The notes under the pieces are model-generated. The model worked only from the letters and a program-made list of their open reading frames with translations. It did no database searches and had not been told where the DNA came from. The position numbers and the translations under genes are program-made. A stretch of DNA of 64,000 nt, from assembly GCF_010093535.1 (NCBI RefSeq), contig NW_022985177.1:662857-726856 (forward strand), written 5' to 3'. Shown here piece by piece: positions 36,197-48,445 of this stretch (positions are counted from its first letter, which is position 1; each line of letters begins with the position of its first letter). Source of the DNA: Lindgomyces ingoldianus. Its lineage: Eukaryota > Ascomycota > Dothideomycetes > Pleosporales > Lindgomycetaceae.

Positions 36197-39100
36197 TTAT
36201 GTTGTGTTAAAACTCTAGCTAAGAATAGCCTCTAAATTTAATTTAATAAGCTTAGTACTTACATAACTTTAAGCTATTAGAGTAAGCTAAAAAGCCTTCT
36301 AAAAAGCACTTACTTTATAAAAAAGCTGCTATATTATAAGCTTTAAAGCTTTTTAAAAGAACTTTAAAGAATAGCTTTATATTATTAAGTAGTCTATTTC
36401 TGCCTTAACTTCTGTTATAGTAGTAAAAACTAAGAACTTACTAGCTTTAAAGCTTATCTAAAGATAGCTTAACTTTTTTCTGCTTAACACTACCTACAAC
36501 CTGTAACTTTTTTAACTTAGTAATAAAATCTAACTAACTTCCTAATCCCCTACTGTTTAATAAAAAATAGAAAGACCTACTTTTCTTTCTACATAAGCTC
36601 TAATATAAACTTAAAGAAATTATAAACTAATTTTTTTTTAAACACTTCTAGTTACTATATGCCTACTCTTAACTTAACTATAACATAACAGCCTTAATTA
36701 ACTTACTAATAAATAAAGATATTATTAACTTAGATTAATTTATAGTGTTTTTATAAGTAACTTATAAAGACTTAAATAAAAAGTTAATAGCCCTAAGTTG
36801 CTTAAACACTTTATAATAAAAAAGAAAAAGCTTTACTTTATACTTTACTAAGTTCTACTAACTTACATCTAATATAGGCCTAAATAAGATAGGTCTAATT
36901 ATAGCTCTATATAACTCCCTCTTAACTAAACTGTAACACGCTATAGTAGAAGAACCCCTTTTAAACAACCTTAATGTGTATGTAAACCTAATTACTACCT
37001 ATAATAATAACATAAGGTTTCTCTCTATACAAGCCCTAATACACCTCTAAACTAGCGCAGTTATAAATAAAGACCTTAACATAATAAAAATTAATTTAAA
37101 TTATGCTTTAGTTAGTTTTAAAGAGCATAAAGATTATAAAAAAAAAGTTAATGCTTTAAGTGTAGTAAGTATAGTTATATTTTTTAAAACTACTTTATTC
37201 TCTTTTTTTAAGTCTATGCAAGTAGCGCTGCTAGCACTTATTAAAGATTCTTACTATTTTAATCTTATTTTTATAAAAGCTTTAACTTATATTTAAGCTC
37301 TAATCTTTCTTGCTACTTTTAACATAGCTGCAGCTATAGCAGTAGAAGCCTGTAAAAAGGCTTGTCTTAGGGCTAAGTTACCTCTTAGGACTAATTTAAC
37401 ACTAGATCTTTACTAACTTATAGGCTAAGTCCCCTACTAATAACTAGAAGTACTAAGTTAATATTTTTATATATTTATAATAAAAAACTATATTAGCTTT
37501 AATATAAGCTTTTATTAACTTAAAAGTAAATAGCATAAGTTACATTAATAGAAAACTAGCATGTAAACTAAATCTTTAATTAACACTACTTACCTAAATA
37601 ATTTACCTAACTAGATTTAATAGAAAATAACTTAAAAGAGGTTTTATTTTTTATACTACAACTGTTATAATTACCTACTAACACTATAAAGAGCAGATTA
37701 AGCTTTATGTAATAAACATAAAATGTTATAACTTAATCTTAGGATAACTATAGCTGTATTAGCATAAGGTTGCTTTTAATTACTAAGAGTAAGTTCTAAA
37801 CTTTAACTCTTTTTAATACTAAAATGTATGCTTATGCTTACACCTAAACAACACTTAAGTAGCACTTAATATAGAAGGTCTCTAGACTTACTTTTTAATA
37901 ACCTAGAGAAGAACTACCTAAGTAAGGCTAACAAGCTAGGCCTTTTACTAAAATAGGCTATGTACAATAATTTAATAACTACTTAAACTTAAAAAAAAAA
38001 AAGCTTTTAAGAAATCTTTACTTACTTAATTTAGACATAAACTAGGACTTAAACAGTAAATAGACATCTGCTACATAGAACCTGCCCTATTTATAACCCT
38101 AGCTTAATAACTAGATTATAAAATCTACATAGTTATAATTTCTAATATAGACTAAGCTTTAGCTTCTTAAAAACGCACTAACTTAAAAATAATAGTCTCT
38201 TAAGACTACTATAACTTATTACATGTTTTCTTTTAAAATAAGTTTAATAAGCTTTTAATATAATATCTATATAATTACTAGATAACCTTTAAGCCTAGTA
38301 AATAACCTAGTTATAAGCTACTATATAGAATGTTACTAAACAAATTAAAAGTGCTTTAAAAATACTTTAATAAGAACTTAGAAAAAAAGTTTATTTAAGC
38401 TAGCTTCTTACTAGTAGTGTTACTTATACTATTTATAAAGAAACCTAGAGGTAGGCTTTAATTTTATGTTAACTACTAAAGACTAAACACTATTACTATT
38501 AAAAACTAATACTTAATTTCTTTTTTACAGAAAACCCTAAGCTAACTAAGTAAAGTAAAGTATTTTATAAAGTTAAATATTATTACTGCCTTTAATAAGC
38601 TAAGAATAGTAAAAGGTAATAAGTAGCTAACAGTGTTTTAGACCTAATATAGACTATTTAAGTACCTAGTAATGCCCTTTAGCTTAGCTAACACGCCTAG
38701 TACTTTTTAACATTTTATAAATAACTTGCTCTAACCCTACCTAGACATGTTCTGCACTATGTATATTAATAATATTCTAATCTACAGTAATAGCCTTTTA
38801 AAGCATAAACAGCATGTACGCCTAGTGCTAAAGGCTATAGAAGAAGTAGGTCTGTAACTTAACATAGACAAATGTAAGTTCTACTAATTAAAGGTTACAT
38901 ATTTAAAATATGTAATCTCTATAAATAGCATCTAAATAGACCCTATTAAAGTTTAGACTATGCTAGATTAGTAATACTTAAAAAATATAAAAAATGTTTA
39001 AGCTTTTATAGAATTTACTAACTTTTACTAATAATTTATTAATAACTTTTTATAGTAAGTAAGCTTTATAATTACACTTACTAAAAAAAAAATTTAATTT

Positions 39101-41239
39101 AACTTTAACCTAAATTACTAATAGTCCTTTAACTAGCTAAAAAAAAGCCTTTACTAATGCTTTAATACTCTGCTACTTTAACTTTAAACTACTAATACTT
39201 ATAGAAGCTAATGCCTTAGACTATATAGTAGTAGAAGTTCTTTTCTAGACTAAGCTAGATAGAACTATTAAGCCTATTACATACTTCTTAAAAAGAATAA
39301 GTTTTATAAAAAGTAATTATAAAATCTATAACAAAAAATTACTTGCTATAGTACACTGCTTTAAATAATAGCAACTTAAACTAGAAAGTGTAGCGCATCT
39401 AATATAGGTTCTATCTAACTATAAAAACTTATAGTACTTTGCAACTATAAAACAACTTAGCTACTAATAAGCTTGTTAGTTTAAATACTTATTTTATTTT
39501 AATTTTAAGATTACTTATTATCTTAGTTAAAATAAAGGGAAACTAGATGCCCTTATAAGGCAATCCTAAAACATTCCTACTTAAAAAAAAGTGTAAAAGG
39601 CTTAACACTAAACTTTACTTTAACTTAAGCTATTTTTAGACCTTAACCTAAATAAAATAAATTAGATAATTAATTAGATTATTACTAATAAGTATTTAAA
39701 TAATAAATTTATCTAAGAAACCTTAGACCTGCTTTAAAACAGCGCTAGTTAGTTAAAAAAGGTAACACTAGCTAACTATAAAAACTAAAATAGTAAGCTA
39801 TATTACTATAACTAACTTATAATCTTTAATTCTAATAAACTAAGAATTAAACTACTCTAAATTATACACAACTTACCTATTAAAAAACACCTAGGCAGAG
39901 GAAAGACTCTTAACCTACTACAAAGAGAGTACTACTAGCCCCGCATGTTCTATACTGTACGCTAATACATATTATGTTGCTATACTTACTGTAAAGTAAA
40001 GGCCTTTTAAAAAAAGTATAATAGCCTACTTAAACTACTCCTAATCTCTAAATAAGCTTAAAAAAATATATTAATTAATTTTATTATAGACCTACCTCTA
40101 TCTAAAGGGTACATAAATATTATAGTAGTTGTTAATTGCTTAACTAAGTATTAACACTTAATACTATGTTCCTCTATAACTGCCCCTAATATAGCCTAGT
40201 TATTCTACTAATATGTATAAGTTTACTATAGCCTGCCTAATATAATTATATTAGATAGAGGTACGCAGTTTGTCTTAGCCTTCTAGAACAAACTCTATAA
40301 ATAGCTTTAAATTATCTCTTATTTATCTACAGCTTTTTACCTAGAGACTAACAGCTAGACTAAAAATATAAACACTGTAATAAAATAAGTTCTATAAGTA
40401 TACACAAACTACTAGTAGGATAACTAAGTAAAATAGTTAGCTACAGCATAGTTTAAAGCTAATAACATAACATCTAAATTAACATAAGTATCCCTATTTT
40501 TAGCAAACTATAAATACTACTTTTAAATAAGATTTAAACTACTTTTAAATAAGATTTAAACTACTTTTAAATACTCCCTAACTAACTTATTAATTTATAC
40601 AAGTAATAGATATAAATAGACTTATTAATAAAATCTAAAATATATCTAAATATGTTTATAAAAAGCTTATATAGGCTTAAGCTTTTTAATAAGAGTACGT
40701 AAACTAATCTTAAACCTCTACCCCTGTGTATGCAGCTGGCAAGAAGGTCTAGCTAGACGCTAGAAATATCTAAATAAACTAATAATTAAAAAAACTTAAT
40801 TAGAAGAACCTTAGCTTTTTTATAGTAGCTTATATAGTTTTATTACACACTTACTAATTAATTCTACCTAACAGCATAAAGATACACCCTATGTTCTATG
40901 TATTATTGCTGCGCTAAGCAGCCTCTAAATCTAACTATCTACTTAGACAGCTAAACCTGCTACCTAAACCTATTATTATAAATAATAAACTAGAATATGT
41001 TATAGAAGATGTTAAATAGATCTAGTTTAATAAAAAGAAACATATTTATAAATACTTTATAAAATAGACTAGATATAATAAACTGTTGTAGGAACCTGCA
41101 GAAGCCCTGCAAGAGAACTCTGCAGTAACCTAATTCTACACCTAATACCTATCTAAACTAAACCTGTACCCTAATAAAGACAACTTAATGCTAGAACTAC
41201 TAATGTAAAGGATTCCCTTCCTAATAAGAGGGGGGGTAC

Positions 41240-41557
41240 TGTTACAGTATCCTCCCTAGATCCTAGACATAACTGTATTAGATGTGTACTAGAGTATTAT
41301 TAGTGCACGTCTAACATAAACACAACACAACATAGACATAAACTTAAGCATAAACTGCCTTAACACTAACTAAACCTAAAATAAGCTTAATTTATACTTA
41401 AAGCGCTTAGACTTCTAAGCTAAGTATTTAATTACTAATTTTCTTCTAAACCTTCCTGTTCCTCACACAACGTCTTGTACCTACCATGATACCTCACGTA
41501 GTAATTAAACTAGACCTCTGTGAAGCTCTATAACCTTACTTGTGCACAATCGTGACA
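41240..41557 (+). repeat. Gypsy 3 3' LTR
   Basis: It starts TGTTACAGTATCC and ends CAATCGTGACA. It is 318 bp, the same length as the 5' LTR. Each LTR has been mutated in different places: the start is better kept in the 5' LTR and the end in the 3' LTR. Confidence 0.9.
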
Positions 41558-42667
41558 TTAAGCGTAGGCCTTTCTAAATTATTAAGGTCTTTTTTACCTT
41601 AATTTGCTTTTTTTTATGTAACTTATGTTATGTAGCAGCCTTATTAGCTGCTTAAAGCTTAGTAATTTTCTATTACACTAACACTAGCTTATGCGTAATT
41701 ATTACTACCCTTTTTAAAACCTTTTTAAACACCTTAACTATAGAAGTTAGTAAACTATTTATATACTTTTAAATTTTTATCTTTATAAGCATTAATTATA
41801 ACCTAAGTTTTAGAGTATTGCTTAGGGTTTACAACTGCTAAGGCTTATTATATATAAGTAATAGTAGTAATAGAGTGCGCAACTTTACATTAATGCCTAT
41901 TATAACCTATTATAGGTTAAAAGAAGCTTATCTAGCGCTTTAAAACTCTTTTTAGATATTACTAAAAGTAATTATAGCATTATAGGCTACTTTAAAGTAT
42001 AGTAAAAACTTTATTTTTATAATATAAGTAATCTAGTTGCGTATAAGGTTTTTAGCTTAGCACTTATACACCTTTTTTAAAGGAGTAAAACAACCCACAT
42101 TAAGTAGCTATAAAAGGTGTAATAAGTAAAAAGGTATATAAATAGTAATAATCTTATTATTTTTATAGTATTACTAAAAATAAAGTAAGTTATAGCTCTT
42201 ATAGCTATTAATAACTAGCAGACAGTAGCTGCTAACAGTACGCTTCTTTATATGCGCATTAAAGTGCTTTAACTAGTCTAGACTAAGCTAATTAGTAGTC
42301 TAGCTGCACTTAGAGATTATAATAACTTAATTCTAGAGTAGATTTTTCTTTTTGTACTAGTTTAAAAGGTAGTTACTACCTTAAAAGATAATAAAAAGTA
42401 GAATAGCCTACTTTTTAGCATTAATGCCCTAAATAGCTGTTGTCTACTTCTAGTTGCCTAGCTAGACTACTTTTAGCTGTTCTTATCTCTCTAAACTTAT
42501 AATAACTGCTCTAGTAGATATCTAGCCTATTATAAATTCTATTTTGTTAAAGTTATATGTGTTATTATTTTAAATGCTATACTTAGCTTTAATATTCTTT
42601 ATAAAGTTAAACTAGCTTGAAATTACTATAAGATCTTTATAAAAAGCTTTTTTATAGTTATACTTAC

Positions 42668-42957
42668 TGTAACAATTCTACAAATTGTTCTATCTTAGGT
42701 CGCTCAGATCCTATCCAAAGGGTCCCTGTATCGGCCCCAACCATGACTCAACCTAGTCCCCTGCAGTTACCTCTATTCCCTTATGTATTTAGTCGCACCT
42801 CGCCCCCGTAGCTAGCTTGGTAGTTTTCTGATATCCTTTCGTACAAGGCCTATAGGTGTTAATGGCATTCCCAGGTTCAGAGTCCCCACGCACTCCCATA
42901 TGCCTCTAAGTGGATTCCCACCGCATTTAGACCTATTGTCTTGCCTGCGCTGTTACA
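42668..42957 (+). repeat. Solo LTR, Gypsy 1 family (5-bp TSD, empty site present)
   Basis: This 290-bp TG...CA repeat matches 15320-15609 and is flanked by CTTAC at 42663-42667 and 42958-42962. The uninterrupted target ATACTTACACTTAAAC exists in the family E copy at about 16740. It is less mutated than the surrounding sequence. Confidence 0.94.
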
Positions 42958-43039
42958 CTTACACTTAAACTTTACTTTAAGCTTTAAGTAACACTTAATA
43001 AACATATTAGGCTAGTTTATGCTAATATAGCTTATATTA

Positions 43040-43542
43040 TTGTCAGATATGCGCACCTACTGTCAAGACAGGAGGAACGTTTGACGAAAGCTGCTACATA
43101 GTACGAGCAATAAGCTCGAACAGTATGTTGCTGCAAATTGCAGCATTTTGCAGCATGTTGCAGCAAATTGCAGCATTTTACAGCATGTTGCAGCAAATTG
43201 CAGCATTTTACAGCATGTTGCAGCAAATTGCAGCATTTTACAGCATGTTGCAGCAAATTGCAGCATTTTGCAGCATGTTGCAGCAAATTGCAGCAAATTG
43301 CAGCATTTTGCAGCATGTTGCAGCAAATTGCAGCAAATTGCAGCATGTTGCAAGCTGGTCGCGCATAGGGCTAGTGCGCGAGGGACTCGGATCGGCAGAA
43401 CAAAAAGCCGAGCAACACAAGTAGAGCAGAAAAAGGATCGATAAATGAACACAATCAATACAATCAATCAATCATCCCATACATTATATCAAAACCCATC
43501 ATTCATCTCAGGAAGCCTAGAAACAGTGCTTCAATCTGACAA
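43040..43542. mobile_element. Harbinger-like MITE with internal minisatellite (3-bp TSD TTA)
   Basis: This 503-bp insert has ends TTGTCAGAT and ATCTGACAA. TTA is duplicated at 43037-43039 and 43543-43545, and the uninterrupted TTAGATTATACTTAG target exists at about 16809. A TTA duplication and short inverted ends fit PIF/Harbinger. There is no transposase. The interior is a minisatellite plus a non-repetitive part at 43353-43530. It is not RIP-mutated, unlike the host element. Confidence 0.78.
43126..43352. repeat. 30-bp minisatellite (CAGCATGTTGCAGCAAATTG core)
   Basis: About seven tandem units of 30 bp, some shortened, are built from the 15-bp subunits CAGCATGTTGCAGCA and AATTGCAGCATTTTA/G. 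Length in multiples of three gives long repetitive open frames on both strands. These are not genes. Confidence 0.95.
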
Positions 43543-44004
43543 TTATGCTTAGCGCGCAAAGAATTAGCTATATTAGCTATAGCTGCTAGCTAGGGGGGAA
43601 ATCCTTGCGCATCTAGCTTAAGTATGTGCTAAATAATTACCTACTTTTTATTATTATCTAGCTTCTATAAGTTAGCTATATAATTAGCTTAGAAAGGTTG
43701 TCTAGCATATTAGTTGCTTATTATCTTTTAAGGGACTTTATAGATAGCTGCAGCGTGTTACTTAGAAAGTGTTATGTTTTATTTAAAAGCTTAAAGCGTA
43801 AGGTGCATCTAATGTTCCTTTAACACATTTAAGTAGTGTTATTAGAAATGCATTAGTATAGAAAGAGTAGTGTAGTAGGGTCTTAGCAAAAGTAAGCAAC
43901 TTAGGTGTGTAAGCAACTTGCCTATGAAGTACGTTACTAAATAACTTTTATAAGCTAATTTTGCAGCTAACTTATAAAAGCTAGGTAATATTAAAAAGTA
44001 GGTA

Positions 44005-45136
44005 ACGTACCTAACGGGTTGGCCGGCCACACGGGTTGGCCGGCCACTTTTGCCAAGCCCCCACTAAAACCACCCCATTCTCTCGCAAAACAGCCTACTT
44101 TGGCCCTGTATAAAGTAATACAACACAAGATATTATTTAGAGTCTACTTCTACTACTTGCTTACACGTACGCAAGTTATGCCTAGTCTAATTGCACTGCC
44201 TGCATTGCCTTTAACTTAGCTTACCTCCTTTAGCGCGCACCTGCGTCTTTAGCTTCTTCCTATTACTACGCGCTCTAAACTCCTTTAGAGTAGTTAGACA
44301 AGCTCTATCCTTAACTATTAAGGTCTTTTCTGCCTAAATCTGCTTCCTTTTATGTAATCTATGTTGCGTGGCAGCTTTATTTGCTGCTTAAAGCTTTATA
44401 ATCTTATAGCCTACCCTATTGTGTTAATGCCCTAGATAACTATTGTCTACTCCTTATTACCTTACTATATTGCCTTTAGCTGTTCTTGTCTTTTTAAAGC
44501 TGTAACAACTGCTCTAGTTAATATCTAGCCTATTATAAAGCCTAACTTGTTAAAGTTATACCTGTCTTTATCCTAGATACTGTACTTAGCTTTTATGTTA
44601 GCTACTAGGCAAAACTAGCCCTAGATAACCTCTAGATCCTTGTAAAGTGCTCTCTTGTAATTATACTTATAATTAAACTTTATTGTAAACTTAGGGCAGT
44701 GCTTAACCTACATACTAGTCTAGTTTAAGCTAACCTGGCCTAGATTGCGCTCTGTAGGCAAGGAATTAGCTATATTAGCTATAGCTGCAAGCCTAGAGGG
44801 AAATCTGCGCGTAATAAGCTTAAGTATGTACTTAACAACTACCTCCTTTTTAAGCTTAGTTAGATTCCTTAATTTAGGCTAGCATTCTGCTTATAAAGGC
44901 TGTCTAGCGCGTTAATTGCTTAGTGTTGTGTAAAAGACATTATAGATAGCTGCAGCACGTTGCAAGGAGAGTTTTAAGTCTTATTTAAGAGCCTAAAGAG
45001 CAAGCTGTATCTAACGTTCTTTAGAAGATTTAATCTAGTGTTGTTATTAAGGCATTATGTAGATAGGTAGAGTTTAGTAGGGGCTTGGCAAAAGTGGCCG
45101 GCCAACCTGTGTGGCCGGCTAACCTGTTAGGTACGT
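44005..45136 (-). mobile_element. Pogo-like deletion derivative, family F, 1,132 bp (TA target)
   Basis: About 62-bp terminal inverted repeats begin ACGTACCTAAC and carry the palindrome GGCCGGCC twice in each arm. The TA target lies at 44003-44004 and 45137-45138; the empty site AAGTAGGTAATTATTAAG is seen at about 16399. The interior around 44100-44400 is related to 35680-35870 and to a transposase C-terminus on the minus strand. It is too short for a full transposase, so it probably moved by using an enzyme from a relative. Confidence 0.88.
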
Positions 45137-45520
45137 TAATTATTAAGTACATACTTAAGCTATATGCGTAAGGATTTTCCTCTTAGCTAGTAGCTGTAGC
45201 TAATATAGCTAATTCTTTACACGCTAAGCATAATCTAGGCTATGTTAGCATAAACTAGCCTGGTATGTTTATAAAGCATTATCTAAAGCTTAAAGTAAAG
45301 TTTTAAGTATAAGTATAGTTAGTAAATATCTAGCTTATTATAAAGCCTATCTTATTAAAGTTGTACATGTTATTATTCTAGATGCTATACTAAGCTTTAA
45401 TATTCTCTATAAGGCTAAACTAGCTTTGAATTACTTTAAAATTCTTATAAAAAGCTTTTTTATAGTTATTCTTATACTTATACTTTACTTTAAGCTTTAG
45501 ATAACACTTTATAAACATAC

Positions 45521-46066
45521 TGTTGAATACAGCTATCTGTTTATATATATCCTTCTGCTGTGCTAGCTAGGAGATTAACCTTTTAGCAAAACGCAACAGT
45601 TATAAGCCTAGTTTGCAGTGTAATGTAGATAGTTAGCGCACAAAAACTTTTGCACCCTTACTTTACTAATAAGATTGCATTATTTCTAAGCACTGTGTGT
45701 TTAATTCCTACACTTAGCAAAGAGCATTTAAGCAGTGCATGTAAGGCTGAGATGGTGCTTACGTGCGACGGGTATATATACTATTCTGTACGCAATAATT
45801 AACTGTTGGTTAATTATTCGCACCTATTTAGTTGTATTAGCGTAGTGGTACAGAGCTCCGTCCTTACAGTGCACTTATTATAAAGGCTACTTTGTATTTA
45901 GATCTGTCTCTAAATCCTGTTGCTTAGGCTAGAAGAGTGTGTTAAGGTTGTTTTACCTCTCTTGTTCTATTGTTTAAGCTATAGAGTGTGTTTTATACAG
46001 CTATCTATCTATATATATCCTTCTGCTGTACTAGCTAGAAGGTTAACTTTTTAGTAAAACGCAACA
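45521..46066 (+). mobile_element. Miniature LTR element (TRIM-like), 78-bp LTRs, copy 1
   Basis: Direct 78-bp repeats lie at 45521-45598 and 45989-46066, with a 5-bp duplication CATAC at 45516-45520 and 46067-46071. The interior, about 390 bp, includes a nested 129-bp element; without it and its duplicated target the interior is about 256 bp. There is no coding capacity. Matching copies are at 58672-59086 (full, inverted) and solo LTRs at 51058 and 61249. The LTR start here is RIP-altered: TGTTGAATACAG against TGTCGCGTACAG. Confidence 0.92.
45740..45868. mobile_element. 129-bp LTR-like insert with tRNA-like 3' end (5-bp TSD)
   Basis: The insert runs from TGTAAGG to CCTTACA, inverted 7-bp termini of TG...CA form, and is flanked by GTGCA at 45735-45739 and 45869-45873. 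The undisrupted version is seen in the TRIM copy at 58672-59086. It contains a 10-bp stem hairpin (AATAATTAAC, loop TGTTG, GTTAATTATT) at about 45794-45818. Its last 31 bp resemble the 5' half of a tRNA: an A-box TAGCGTAGTGG at 45838-45848, GAGC closing the D arm, then a loop CTTACA. No coding. It is probably the solo LTR of an unseen element. Confidence 0.8.
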
Positions 46067-46595
46067 CATACTAAGCTAGTTTATGCTAATATAGCCTAGA
46101 TTATACTTCGTGTGTAAAGAATTAGCTATATAAGCTACAGCTACTAGCTAAGAGGAGAATTCTTACATATATAGCTTAAGTATATACTTAATAATTACTT
46201 ACTTTTTATTATTACTTAGCCTTTATAAGTTAGCTATAGAATTAGCTAATAAAAGTTATTTAGTTTGTTAGTTATTTAGGATTTTTTAAAAGACCTTATA
46301 CATAGCTGCAGCATATTACTTTAAGTGTGTTGCGTTTTATTTAAAAGCTTAAAGTATAAGCTATATTTAATGTTCTTTAGCATGTCTAAGTAGTGTTATT
46401 AGAAATGCATTAGTATAGAAAGAGTAGTTTAGTAGAGTCTTAGTAAAAGTAAGTAACTTAGGTGTGTAAGCAACTTGCTTATAGAGTATAGTACTATTTT
46501 TTACAGTACTTATAACATGTAAAAGAATTTTTTAAACTATACTATTATATAAGTATAAGCATATAAAAAAGGCTTAAATAAGTAGACATTAAGTA

Positions 46596-48445
46596 ACGTA
46601 TTCCACCACTAAACCCGCTAAACCACTAAACCTAACAAAATCTCTTAGCATTGCAAACACCACATACAAAACTCTAATTTTATTCACAACTAAATAAAGA
46701 ACTTATGTACAACATGCCTGCATTTAATTCTAGTGCTTCTTCTTTATCCTTTTTACACGTATAAGTGTTGTGCCTAGTCTCCCTATAGTTTCTATAGCGC
46801 TGCAGAGCTAGTTAGGCTCTTTTTTAATTACTACTACTACAAGCCTTCTTTAACTACTAAGCTACTACAGACGCCTTAGCAGCTACCTACACTGCTGTAG
46901 TCTTATACTCTATTATGCTACCTTACTAGATCTGCTTTTTTTTACGCCCCTTGCGCTTAGTTATGTCTGCTAATTACTTTTTAAGCTCTTATACACGCGC
47001 CTTTATAAGTATATTTTTATGTAGCATCTTTTTAGCTTTTTTTATAAGCTGTAAAAAGCTTTCTTATGCTGTTATTAGTAATTATATAAAGAAATTATAT
47101 ATAAGCTTTAATTATAATCTAAATTTATATAAATTACTTAGGGTCTTTAATTGCTATAGCGTTTCTAGTAGGGGTCCTAGTAGTAGGGTACGCAGCCGCA
47201 TGTTAAGATAATTAAGGACTACCTGCGTGTTAATAGGAACTAGTCTAAATGCCTTAAAAGCCTTTTTATAGTTATTGTACATAAAAACATCTAAAAATAT
47301 GTTTTTAAAAGCTAAAAAAAAGTGTTTTTTATTAACATGCTACACACATTAGTGTGCTAAGTCTTATATATACTAAAAGTACTTAAGCTTTAACAGCAAA
47401 AAGCACACTACATTAAGTAGCTAGAGAATATGCAATAAATGTGTAGGCATATAGAGCGTAAGAATCTTTTATATAAAGTAATAATTCTTAAAATCTTAGT
47501 TTAGGTAGCTCTTATAGCTATCTAGTATAAGTAGCCTATATACCTCTACCTAACACATCTTTATATGCTTATTAAAGTGCTTTAACTACTTAAGACTAAG
47601 TATATTATTTATCTAGCTATTTTTAGAGACTAATAGCTTCTAATTACATAGTATTAACATCTCCTTATACTAGGCAGAGATGTAGACGCGTCCTTTGTAA
47701 ATAATAAATAGCAGGGTAGCGTAGCTAGCAGCGCAGATGCTCTAGATTATAGTAACCTATTTCTAGTTACCTAGCTATATAAGAATAGGCCTTATACATC
47801 TTTCTAAACCTATAATAACCTTTATAGTGCTAATTATGCCTATTTAGAAGCTAGTCTTATTAAAGTTATAAATATTATTATTATAAACACTATATTTTGC
47901 TATTATATCTTATATAAGCTTAAACTACTTTATAATTAACTTTAAGTTTTTTTAGAGTATTCTCTAGTAGTCTTTTACTTAATTAAACACTATCTTAAGC
48001 TTTTTTATATAAGACATAAACTACATAGGCTAGTTTATTCTTACTAGTATTTTACTACGCGCAGCTAATAGTCTGTTTGCTATATCTACTACCTTACACA
48101 GCTAAGGCGTAAATCTTTATAAATTAAGGTTAAAGATATATTATATAATTATTTACTCTTTAGTTACAGTAAGTTTCTAGTAATTTAGTTATATAGTAGG
48201 TTAAAATGTAATTCTGTTAAGCTAAGTAGTAAGCTGCTAATAAAGCACGTTAAAAGCTACTATAGCTTATTATACACATTTAAATTAGCATAAGTAGTAG
48301 GCCTAGAGCGTAAGGACAATTCTGCCTTCTTGCTAAGTTAGTATAGTCTTGTGTTGTTTAGACATTGCGTCTTGTACATAGTGTTTGCAATGCTAAGAGA
48401 TTTTGTCAGGTTTAGTAGTTTAGCGGGTTCAGTGGTGGAATACGT
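46596..48445 (-). mobile_element. Pogo-like DNA transposon, family G copy 1, 1,850 bp
   Basis: TA duplications flank terminal inverted repeats of about 65 bp that begin ACGTATTCCACCACT and continue to the TCTTAGCATTGC block. The minus-strand reading matches that of copy 2. Near the start of the element, on the minus strand, is the C-terminal knuckle region (CGNCRETRHNACTC-like in copy 2). RIP stops make it inactive. A plus-strand open frame at 46951-47211 is an antisense shadow. Confidence 0.92.

Larger units (their letters stand above)
35879..41557 (+). mobile_element. Gypsy 3 LTR retrotransposon, RIP-degraded, full length (5-bp TSD)
   Basis: It has 318-bp LTRs at both ends and a target duplication TTAAG at 35874-35878 and 41558-41562. 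The plus-strand reading, stops ignored, shows a reverse transcriptase at about 38680-38960 (PSTF-HFINN, then YINNILIYS for the YIDD box, then HKQHVRLVLKA). A polypurine run AAGAGGGGGGGTAC immediately precedes the 3' LTR. The total is 5,679 bp. No translatable frame of useful length survives. Confidence 0.92.
35584..43934 (-). mobile_element. Inner family E pogo-like transposon, about 1.87 kb before nesting (TA target)
   Basis: It inserted at TA (35582-35583 and 43935-43936) in the outer copy; the unoccupied target ACTAATATACTA appears at about 16331. The ends are ACATACTTTATAGGCGAG and CCTATGAAGTACGT. Removing Gypsy 3, the solo LTR and the Harbinger-like MITE leaves about 1.87 kb, close to the 1,850 bp of the pogo copies at 46596 and 48918. 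The sequence at 35700-35870 and 41560-41660 resembles the C-terminal transposase region of the shorter element at 44005. The transposase is read as minus strand by that resemblance. It is heavily RIPed and inactive. Confidence 0.82.
35354..46492 (-). mobile_element. Outer family E pogo-like element, host of a transposon stack
   Basis: The left end (AGGCAAGTTGCTTACACACC, 35365 on) is inverted at the right end (GGTGTGTAAGCAACTTGC, up to about 46480). Once the nested insertions at 35584-43934, 44005-45136 and 45521-46066 are removed, the remaining parts read collinearly with the simple 1.1-kb copy at 16105-17209. The pieces are 35354-35583, 43937-44004, 45139-45520 and 46072-46492. It is RIP-degraded. 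The right boundary is approximate because the terminal ACGT is mutated. Confidence 0.85.

Noticed and set aside
43126..43352. Regularly spaced repeats considered as a CRISPR array
   Set aside because: The repeats are contiguous with no unique spacers, and the genome is eukaryotic.
43032..43471. Long repetitive open frames (LQHAAKCC-type) on both strands
   Set aside because: They are produced by a 30-bp minisatellite whose unit length is a multiple of three; both strands are open at once, with no start context or domain.
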